64,000 nt of DNA, taken from the NCBI RefSeq assembly GCF_902686445.1, contig NC_062215.1:30340750-30404749 (forward strand). Reading direction: 5' to 3'. The stretch comes from Sciurus carolinensis (lineage: Eukaryota > Chordata > Mammalia > Rodentia > Sciuridae). Below are positions 49,701-60,915 of the stretch, piece by piece. The notes under the pieces were generated by a model, which made no database searches, was not told the DNA's origin, and saw nothing but the letters and a program-made list of their open reading frames with translations. Every line of letters begins with the position of its first letter. Position 1 is the stretch's first letter. The position numbers and the translations under genes were made by a program.

Positions 49701-52700
49701 AAGACTTGGCCAAGATGCTAATTCCCTGAGAGGCATTTCCTGATGTCCCTGCACTTTCTCCAAAGATCTGGGTTTAGCCGTCAACGTTTGAACACCCACC
49801 CTTGGATTCCTGAGCAGAGTTCTTCCATCGCACTTAGCGCCCCACACTCCAGTCAGGTCTTTGCCAACAGGTCTCCTCCTCCAGGCCACGTGTGCCCAGA
49901 GCTTAGGTTTCATTTACATGTTTCAGAGCCTAGTCCAGAGCAGGTGCCCAGTCAGAGTTTGCTATGCAAATGGATGTTTTAATCAGTAAGCCTTTGTTAA
50001 TCATCATCTGTAACAGGACATTGGCTTGACCTTTGCCTGGAAAGATTCTCCATCAAGTTTGAGAATAGATAATTGCTTAAAGGTTACAGAATCACTTAAT
50101 CTGATATAAGTTCTAGGCTGGCATATACTAGGTAGAAAATGGCGTGGGCATTAAGTTATCAGAGACCATCACCATCACTGAGGTAGTTTGGGAGGAGAAG
50201 GGCTTAAATTAGACCTTGATGGGTGTTATAACAAGTAGGGGTGGAGAAGATGTGAACCAAGAGTGCCCAGAGACAAGGCAGACCAATTTGGCCGGAGCTG
50301 AGAGTCCATGACAAGAGCAATGTACCTGATTGTAGAGGTCCTTAACTACCAAAGAGTTAGGACCAGGAGGCAATGGGAAGCACTGGTGGAGATGTCCCAG
50401 GAAGAATAACCTGGTGTTTCTGTTGGGACATGGCAGAAAGACCAGGTGAGCAGATCTTGCAGCATTCCAAGCCCCCCATGAGATGCCTGTGACAGGGACC
50501 TGAAACAAAAGAAATCCTTCACTGAACCCCCAAAACAGTTTCTTGCTAGAGCTGGAAGCAGCCTTTTCTGTGGGCCCAGCCCATTATTTAATGGGTGTGC
50601 AAACTGGGGCTCAGGGAATCTCCCCCATGTTCGCATGGAGGGGATTCTTTGGATTCCAGTCCTTGGCTCATTTCTCCATCCTTCCTGAGAGGAAGTGGTT
50701 AAAGTTTAAAGCCAGACAATATAGGAGAAACAGATCATTTACAGGCCCAAGGAGACCTGCAGAAGAGCCCCGTGGTCAGCAGGAGGTCGGAGGATGCATT
50801 GGTGCAAGCACATTGGCTTAAATGGCAGCAAGACTGGAGGCCGTGACCAACAAGCAGTCTACAGACCAGTTTAGGACTCCCTGTGAACTTTGGTGTAAGA
50901 GAGCCAGAGAGCACTGGCCAGGAGCCAAGGCCGGGAGGCTTTGGAAAAGCATGTTTGCTTTTGGGCGCTGACTTGGAAACTCGTACAGGGGAGAATCTGT
51001 GTGGATCTCCTGAGAAGCCGCAGACTGCACACACACCTGAATCCTGTTCATCTTCAGCCGGAAATGCAGACTTTGAAACAATCCTGTTTTTCTTCCTCTG
51101 TTTTATTTAGTTTGGTTTGGGTGGCAGGAGAGGGGGAAGGGCGTTGCTGGGGAGAGCGTGGGCCCTTTGTTCCGGGTTGGGTCCTGGGTTCACAGTGAAT
51201 ATCCACACAGTGACTTATTTAGTCTCCTGCTTCACTCTGTCCTCTGATTCATAACCCAAAATTTAACATAGCCCAGAAGAGAATAGTTTAATAACCAGCC
51301 ATGGCAGTACTTCAAAAGCTGCAGGTTTCAAATGACTGAGGCCTGCACATTTTCACCAACTCAGAAGATTAAAGGGACTCTGGGGACCGGGGTGGCGCTG
51401 ATTCAAATGGTGCCTGCTTGTCCTTGAAAATAGGAGGAGCCACTTTCTGAAAATAGACTTCAGGTATGGGAAAGCACGTGTCCCTGCTTGGGAAGAAGGC
51501 ACCCCATCTTAGGGGTAAATTGTTGAGTAGCCCAATTTCTCTATAGGTAAAACAGGCCCGTTTGGCCCTGCCCATTTCACAGGGCCACTGGGAAGGCAAA
51601 ATGAGGCTGTAGGTAGGGGGCATACAGTCCCAATGTTGGTACTGAAAACAGAAGACCCCCCCCCCCTTCAGAGCCTCTCTGTGGAGAGCTGGGGGCCTTG
51701 CAGCCACCTGGCATGACACAGCAGGCTCTGCGGAGGGCTCAGGGGAATGTGGGACTTGAGCCTCTGCTCTGTCCCCTCCAGGTGTCTCTGGCTTGCTCTT
51801 TAGCATGTGGGGTTGTGCACACAGCTTGGAAAGGCTTCTTTATTACACCCTGTCACCCTGGCAGCCTTGAAGGGGGATGGGATGGGGCTGCCCTAAGAAG
51901 GGACAGTGGCTGCACAAAACAGCTGAAGGACTGAGCACCCGCCCGGCCTCTGGCTCTCCGACTCACCCGGCCATTCCCCAGCTTTCACCCCTGCCCATTC
52001 CCCACAAGTGCAGAGGAAACCAGGACACAATCTTGTCTCAGCAGAGTTCTAAATGTTGGGGTGGAGTATGGGGCAGAAGGGCAGGGGCGGTGTGCCCGGT
52101 GGTGTGTGAGGGGGGTTCCAGGGCCTCTTGTTTCTCATGCATAACCTTCCAAACCACCTCTGGGGACCCCGGGGTTGCAGGGTCTGCAGTAAGCCGCATG
52201 CTGGTGTGCAGGACCTCTGGCACTGTGAGTTTCCTTCCGGCCATACTATTCTCTGCACCCTGAGGTGCTTGACAACTAAAGGGAAGGAGGATGCCAGTGT
52301 TAAAGCCACAGAGCCACATGTGCCCTATCTCTAGTCACTCCGTATCTGGGGAGAGGTTCTCCACCCAGGGAAGAGCAGCTAGAGGGAGCTCTGTTGTCCT
52401 TTCTCCAGGGCAATGGTGGGAGGACCGAAGGGCCACACATGCCCTGCCTGACCTCCCTCCTGTCCTCATTGAACTGACTTCTGACAGGCTGTGAGCGCCT
52501 CTGGTCTCACCTCTTAGTGGGTTCAAGGAGGCAGGTTTTGCTGACAGGCCTGGCAAGGAGCAGAATGACAAACACCCTTGGAACAAGAGGCCTTGTTAAT
52601 CCTGTCCGAGCTCCTGCCAAGTTAGAAGCTGCCGAGTCAAGTCAGGGCCCTTTTGAGTACTGATGCACAACCCCAGGGCAAAGTGCTTGTCCTAGGCACA

Positions 52701-54317
52701 AGGTCACGCTTAGTGATGTCAGTCAGGCTTTGCTGAGAAAAAGGAAAAAGGGAACCAGGGTGTGACTCAAGGGAGTCTGGGCTGCAGACCTACCAGAGGA
52801 CCGTCCCCCGTGCTGTCCAAACCTGAGTGGGGAGCTTTGTCTCCTCCGCTTGGAAGGTGAGGGGACAGGGCTCCTCAAGGCCCCAGGCCACAGAGCTCTG
52901 TGTGGGCACAGCCCTGATGAATTCTGAGTTCATCTGTGTTTTCCGATGGACTCTGCTGGTTCCACAGGACAGGTCCAAGCGGAGCCTCAGAACAGCCTTC
53001 CAGCTGTCTCTTTGCCCAGACCAAAACCAAACATTAATCGGCCTACTAATAACTTAAAGTTATAGATTTAAAACACTCCCTTGAAGTGACCTTTGAAGCC
53101 AACTTCCTGTTCACGGAGTGTAGTTGGGGCCTTTCTGCCAGGAATCCTCCCCCGTCCCTTCGTGAGGCATGCTCTCCAGTGCATCCAGGGGCTCCTGACA
53201 GATACCGGTGTGTGGAATGTCTCAGAGGCAGAACCCCTGGCCCTGTGGGTTGGCTGTTGCTTTGTCAAATGTGTCCTTGCTCTTGGCACAGCTTGCCATT
53301 CAGGGGGAAGAGAGGAGGTCAAAGAAGGGAGTGGGAGCGAGGAACAGAGGATGGGCTGCCTGATTGCCTGCAGCCTCTTGGGGGCTCTTATGCATGATGA
53401 GAGGCTGTACCTATGTCTTTGGGGGACCAGCCATTGTCCAGGAACCTGCTGAGCTAGAGAAGAGGGACTTGGAAAGCCCTCGCTTTCTTCCTTTTCTGCC
53501 CCTCTGAGGGGGAAGTGAAGTGGGACAGAAAGAGCACGAGTTAGGAGCATCCTGGCTTGAGACAGAGCTCCACCCGACTCCCCTGTTTTCCCACTGTGTG
53601 ACTTGATGCAGGCGACTTCACATCTCTGAGCCTCCACTGTCTCTCCTAAGATGTCAGTATGATGACCTGGTGTGGAACTGGCTGGTGGTTCAGGAGGCTT
53701 GAGTCCAGGTCCTGATGCAGGACTGTCCCTGACTTGCTCTTGAGGCAGGGTTAGGCTTCCTGGCCCCACCCATGGCCTTCGAATGATTTAGACAATTGGA
53801 AGGTGAGCCTCTGTTTCTCCCTCTGCTGTTGGGCAACCTCGGGCTAATGAGTCAGCATTTCTGAGCTCTTCTGGAACCATCTGTTTCCATTCCTTTATAT
53901 CCGCATCTGAAAAATGGGGAGATGAACAGTCCCACCCCTGGAGAGTTGGGAGGATTAAATGAGGTGGTGGATTGGGAGGGCCTGGTGGAAGGAAGGGCTT
54001 CACCCCCTAACCCACTAGTACTACTAACTGACTACTCAGAGGGCCGGGAGCCTGCCTCCCGTGGGACTTCATCACATCCACCTTTACAGTAAATGGTAAC
54101 AGGCTCCCTTCCCGGTGTCAGGCTTGAGCTGGTGTTTCAGCGCCGTGTTTTACCCTTATTTCTGCTGACAGCCTGTTCCTCTTCTGCGAAGAGAGCTGTT
54201 GGAGAAGAGCCTTTAAGATCAAAGGCGTCTTTACAGTGGGCCTTCCCGTGTATTTGTTCTGTGGTCCGAGACTGAGCACTGGCCGGGTACCATGTCTGAA
54301 CGTGGCACAGAGTTGTG

Positions 54318-54362
<45 letters not shown>

Positions 54363-57300
54363 TTATGGAGTGAGAGAGATTTTTGACTTAAAAATCAGCA
54401 TATCAACCATATAATGCTCAGGACACTTAGGAGGAAACGTCAAAGTTGTGACAGGTTCCTAGCTGCTGGGTTCAGAAGGACCATTTCCAGTTTAACCTTA
54501 GCCTCAGCCTTTTCTATCTGTTCTTTCTCCTTCTTCCTTCCCCTGCCTTCCAGCCTTTCTTTCCTTTGGTGTTCCCTCTCTTTATTCCTTCTTTCACTCC
54601 TTCTAGCATTCCTTCTTTGGTTCCTCAGTTCCTTGCTCCCTCTTCCTTTCCTCCCTCTCACTCCCTGCCACCCGGCACACTCTGGCATTGACACATCAAG
54701 GGACAACAGCTGCTGTGGCCTCTTGGAGGTGGAGCCTCTAGGCCAGGGCCAGGCGGGTCCCTCAGTTGTATCCCAGGGTAGGTCAGGCAGTCACCTACAG
54801 CAGACCATGCACTTTATTCTTCCTTTTCCTCTCTTTTTCTTCCTCTACCCTACTTCCTCCATCTCTTTGGTCCTCCCTCCTCTTCTTCCTTCCTAGGAGT
54901 TTGAATGGTCTTCTCTCAGCAGCATCTAGCACAGTCTGCAGGAATGTACATTTGCAAAGTGAAGCCAGATCCATTTTTTTAAACAATTTTTTATCTTCTG
55001 ATTTTGAAAATGAAGATACTCATTTCTGTTTATTTGAAAAATAAGTGAGGAAAAAAATAAGTGAAAAAATACAGAAAATAGGAAGAAAAGACAGTCCCTG
55101 TTAGGATGTTGAGGGTATTTGTGTTTGGTCACTCAGTAACTGGTACTGTCTCCTTCGTGCAGGCTCCATCTAGAAGTTGGGGTTGCAGCAGCAAATAAGA
55201 CCAAGGTCCCTGTTCCCTGGAGCTTCTAGTGCATGTGGAGGGAGCCTGTCCAGAATGTCAAACAAACAGAAAAAAATCATTGTGGAGGGAGATAAATACT
55301 GTAAAGGAAATAAAATGTGTTTGATTGGCAGTAAGTGGGAGGTAGAACAGCAGAGAACTGGAGGAGATGTCATTAGAGTTGGCATCTTCATGATGCAAAA
55401 GGACCATGGAGGCAGAGGACAGGAGGAAGAATGTTGTCAGTCCAGAGAATGCTAAGTACCAAGGCCAGGAAGGGTCACACTCGGGCCGTGTGAGGAGCAG
55501 AAGAAGGCCACTGTGGAACCTGGAATGTTATCACATGTGCCACAGGAATGCTTTTGAAGGCTTGACTCGGGAAGCAGCCTGCACGGGTCTGCATTTGTAG
55601 AATATCTTCTGGCAGCTCTGTAGCACTATAGGGATGTACATGGAAGGAGGGAAGACAGGGGTATGTGGTCAGAGGAGGGATGTGCCGGCTTAGACAAGGG
55701 GCGTAGTGTGTATTTTGAAGTCTCTCTGATCATTGTGTCTGTATTTTGCATTTGTTTATATATAGACCATGCACTGAGCACTATCAGGTACTAGGCATTG
55801 TGCTAAGCACTTTATGTACATTCATTTCTCACACAACACAGCGAGGCGGGTGTGGTAATCTTCTTTTGCATATGAGGAAACTGCAATGCAAAGATACAAG
55901 GGGAAAATCAGTGCTTTCCCCCAAACTGATTTTGTTAGGATTTGGAGGGGCACTTCTTTTTGATTCTTTTATTCATAGATACTCAAGTGTATAATGTACA
56001 AGTGGCAGAATCAGAATTCAAGCCCAAGTATGACTCACTTTGCAGCTTAAGTGTACAAATTTCAATTCTGCCATAATGTAAATGTGATTGTAAACATCCC
56101 ACCATACACTGGAGCTCACAGCTCATGGGTTAGTCATCCATTGCGAAGAGAATGTTTAACAATTACAAAAATTCAAGAGCATCTACAATTAGCGTTCGTT
56201 GTTCTCTTGTCTGTAACGACTGTGTCAGTCAGCTGCTCTGACCTTGGCTGGACTCACACATCCAGGGAGAAGGTGATCTAGCTGACCTAGGTTGACTCGC
56301 TACACACGTCTTCTTCCTCCAGCAGGCTACGCCAGGCAGCAGGCTACACCAGGCAAGTGTATGGCGGTGACAGACATGCTACAGAGGATTGGCAGAAACT
56401 CGTGGAGGTTCTTTAGTTCCAGCGCTGTGACTGACTTTTGGTCACTCCTGCCACATTCTGTTGGCCAGTGCAACAGTGCAGGAGGCCAGTCCAGATTCAA
56501 GCGGTAGGGAAATAGGCTCTTCTGAGACTGTAGGATCACACAGGATGGGATGTGGATGAGACCTTGGTCATCAGGACACAGATGCCTTTGCAAAGTGCTC
56601 GTCGTATGAGATAAAAAAACTGTTCTCTGCTATCGGAATAGACACCCCTGATCTGGCCTCACAGTACAGAAAGCCTACATCCTCAGGATGTTCTTGTGAG
56701 GTTTTTTTATTCTCGATATACATGTGAGCATTCTTTATTGTTTCTGTTGGGCGCTAGTCTCTATGCTAATTGCTAATTGTCTTTTTTGTTTTGGTACCAG
56801 AGATTGAACCCATAGGTGCTTAACCACTGAGCCACATCCCCAGCACCCCACCTTTTTTTTTTTTTTTTTTTGTGGTACTGGGGATTGAACCCAGGGCCTT
56901 ATGCATGCAAGGCAAGCACTCTATCAACTGAGCTATATCCCCAGCCCCATTTTTTGCATTTGTTTTTGTTTTTCACTTTGAGACAGGGTCTCCCTAAGTT
57001 GCTTAGGGCCTTGCTAAGTTGCTGAGGCTGACTTTGGACTTGCAATCTTCCTGCCCCAGCCTCCCAAGCCACTGGGATTACAGGTGTGCACCAGTGTGCC
57101 CATGGGCTCCTGGCCTTTTAAAGATGTTTTCAGAGGCAGGGACATTTTATGCTGAAGCAACCAGGGTAGGAGCCCTGATGGTGATTTTCTTCTGAAATCT
57201 GGGGGCGCCAAGAGGGTAACAGGTGCTATTTCAAACCCATGTTATGACCTTCTGTGGCCCCAGAGATCGTGACAAGCAAATAACCAAACTGATGATGGGG

Positions 57301-60300
57301 AGGAGGGGAGAGATAGGCAGGAGAGAATGATCTGGCAACAAATTTTGAATCACAGGGATTTCACCCATCAATTCTAAAGGGAAACCTCTGGCCAGAATAA
57401 AAACCATTTTCCCTTTTATCAGCCCCTCTTGACAGGATAATATCCAGCCTATTAATGCTAATCAGTGATAAACACTGGACTACGGTATCCATTTTGACGT
57501 GACTACTGCAAATCTAATGCTTTGTTTATTCAAATGCCTGAATAAGGAGAACATCAGAAGGGTTGTAATTAGCCTTGAGGATTGAGTAATGAGTAAAACT
57601 ATAATTTATTACTTTGATGCAGTCATAAATTTAAAAAAACAGAAACAAAAACATCAACCTGAGAAGAGGGAATACAGATTGCGGCTGTCCCCATTCACGG
57701 ACGACTGTTACCTAATCAGCTAATTGAACATGAGCTACTAAGTTCCTATTGAAGTATGAAAGCAATAGGAACCTCCTATTTTCAGTTGTACTCTTTGGAA
57801 TTTAGTCCAACCTAGTCAGTGACAGTGTGGAGACCTGCTTTGGGTTTGAAGGTACCTTCTAATCTCTTTCCAGATTTCTTTAAGCTCTTTGTTCCACCCT
57901 TTCCTCCAGAAATCCTCCTTAGCCCTTCTGGAAGTGACTTTCATCAAGATGCTTTTAGAAGAAGAAAATAATGTCCGCGAGATTGCAGAGTGTGTATAAC
58001 TGGGTAGATTTTGTTGGTTTAACTAGGGATATTTCAAATAAAGTCCTGGAAAATACCAAGCTCGAGCTTAACCAAAACAGAAGAAAAACCACATGGTAAT
58101 CTTAACAGATGCTAAAAAAGCATTTGAGAAAACGTAATACATTATTTCAATATAATAAGGCAGGAGGGGCGGAACTGCCTTAACTTGTCCAACCGTATCT
58201 ACTAGGATTCTAGAATAAAGCTTCCTGTGAGGCATTTGAAGCATTGTCCATTGAAGTCTGGGGCAAGCAGGAGTCACTAGTCTCAGAGCCTCTTACTCCT
58301 CAGAGCCTCTTTCTCCTCATATCTTACAAAGCCTAGCTAATGCAGTGAGATTGAAAATTTTGAAAAGGAAAGTAGGAATTATAAATATTAAGAAGCCACA
58401 ACTGTCCCTAGAGGTAGATAGTAAGATTATTCACCAAAAAACTAAGAAAAGTTAGAACTGTTGGAACTATTAGATCTAATAACCGAATCAAGTGACTGGA
58501 CATAAGCCCAGCCTCTTAAAACCAGTAGCTTCTTATATACTTAATAGCCAATTAGGAAATAAGGGTATTTACACCAGTAACAACTCTATAAAATGTTTTA
58601 GGGATAAACCTAACAAAAAAATGTGAAAAGTTAAAATGAAGAAAATAAAAAACAGAACTGATAAATGAAAAAAAAGAAGACCCAAAGTATAAAAATGAAG
58701 AACATACTGGGAGTATATTTGATGTTTTTAAAGATAGTTGTCCCCAAATTAACCTGTGGCTCTCTTGCAACCTTAATTCAAAAAGCTGAATAATAACTTT
58801 AAATATAACTTAGCAAATATATTCTGAAACTTTCTCTGATAAGTAGATGATGATACATAACAAGGGAGGTAGGCAAGAATGGAGACAAGATGAATTGTAT
58901 ACAGGAAAATGAGGAGTGGGAGGCGGTGGGGGGAAGGAAAGATAATAGAATGAGACCAACATCATTACCCTATGTACATGTATGATTACACAAATGGTGT
59001 GACTCTACTTCATGTACAACCAGAGAAACAAAAGTTATACCCCATTTGTGTACAATGAGTAGAAATAAAAAAAGAAAAAAAAACTTACTAGAAGTGTGTG
59101 TGTGTGTGTGTATGTATGTATATATGTCTGTCTGTCTGTCTGTATGTATGTATGTATGTATCTATCTATCTATCTATCCATCTATCTATACCTAAAGGCA
59201 TTTCCTAAAATGGACAATGAAGAAGGCAGAACTTACCTCGTCAAATATCAGACCTTGTTAATATCATTATCATAGGAAGTTTGGAAAACATTAAGTAACT
59301 GATGTTCCTTGCTTGTGCTATACACCAAAATAAATTCCAGGTGACTTAAAACTCTAATAATATAAGCCAGGTACAGGTGTAGTATACAAAAGTATAGCAC
59401 TATATACAGACAGACACGTGTATGTATGTGTATAAAATATGATTTGGGGATAGAGAAAGTAGGAGTTAGAAGTCACAAAAGATTTCAATGTAGTAATACA
59501 TTTTGATGTAGAATCTCCCAATAGTGAAAAACCCATCTGCAAAGTTAGAACACAAAAAACAACATGAGAGAAAATATTTGTTATAGTTGAAACAGACGAG
59601 AAGATTATATCCATAGTCTATAAAATTATTCTTAAAAATGAATAAACAAGACCCAATTAAAAAGTGGCAAAAAACATGAAGAAACAGCAGACTGTGAAGG
59701 AGTAAATACCCAATAACCCTGCGAGATGGTCAGTGTCACTGTTAACCAGAGAAATTAAAACTAATAGATACTTGTGCATATCCGATTTGGAACATTTTAA
59801 AAATTAATACTTAGGGGTAGGAAGAGTGTACTCTCCTATGTTGGTGCAAGAATAAGTAGGTATGACGTTTTTGGAGCACAATGGGGCAGTGCATTTAGAA
59901 ATGTAAAAAATATACATGCCTTTTGTGTGAGCAGTCTCACTTCTAGGAATCTCTACTATAATAATATATACTTTAAAAATCCATCAGTTGGGGAATGATT
60001 AGATCAAGTTTTATGTCCAAACTATGGAATTCTGCTCATCCTTGAAAAAGAGCAAGGTAATTGATTTGTACTGCTGTGGGAACTTGCATTTGGTAGGTTG
60101 GTATATTGAAAAAGAACTGTAAGATGTGTGGATAGTATAATCCTACTTGGCTTAAACCACTCATGTTTAAAAACCAAGGTTCACACCAAGTGGTTGAGGG
60201 TGGTCACCTCTGAGAAGAGACATGACAGGAACTGGGAGACAGGAGACTAGAAAGATCTGGGACTTTGGTTTTCTTGATTCATTTCGGTGCTTGAAATTTT

Positions 60301-60873
60301 GCAGGGAACGTTTTTGAGAATATAAAAAGTTAATGTAATGATACATTCTTAAACCTACGGTTTTTATATATGAAAATGCTTTAAATCCACAAAAGTGTCA
60401 GAAACAATTAACAAAAGTTCCTCTCCCTGCATCTCAATGACACTATTCACATTTTGGAATAAAGGGGGAAAATGAGTCCAACAGAATTAATTCCACAGAA
60501 AATAGGGACAAATAAGATGGCAGGAGAGTCTCTGAGGGGAGAAAAAGACCTTGGCTTTGTTTCGTGGCCCTTTGCCATCTGCCATTTGCTACTGGGGAAG
60601 CCGTTTACCTAGACTGTGGTCCAGTCAGGTCTTCTCCATTCTGCATGCAGGGCTGACCTGCTTCCCCTGGAGGAAAGGGCTAGAAAGAAAGAATGCGAAG
60701 AAGGAATTACCTGAGTGGGAAAAGTGCTGGTTAGAATGACCACAAATGACTGTCAGAGTCTAGCATCTCAGAAGAGCACCAAAAACCGAGGAATGCTCTT
60801 TGTGAAAGCTGAACATTGAATTGGTGCCATGGGGAGGAACTGGGTGGAGATAAAATGTGACCACGTGGTGTGT

Positions 60874-60915
<42 letters not shown>

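Larger units (their letters stand above)
58060..60350 (+). mobile_element. Old L1 (L1M) relic, ORF2 reverse-transcriptase part to 3' end, interrupted
   Basis: 'catggtaatcttaacagatgctaaaaaagcatttgag' aligns with the conserved DAEKAFDK-coding segment of L1 ORF2. 'caccaaaataaattccaggtgacttaaa', 'cacttctaggaatctctac' and 'ggtggtcacctctgagaag' follow in L1 order. Many stops and indels, so dead. A younger insertion and microsatellite (about 58855-59190) split it. Confidence 0.8.

Noticed and set aside
54414..54896. 160-codon ORF rich in Leu, Phe and Ser
   Set aside because: It translates a CT-rich low-complexity stretch; apparent membrane segments are compositional.
59094..59190. Tandem array resembling a CRISPR-like repeat
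   Set aside because: Units are 2-4 bases with no spacers; it is a compound microsatellite.
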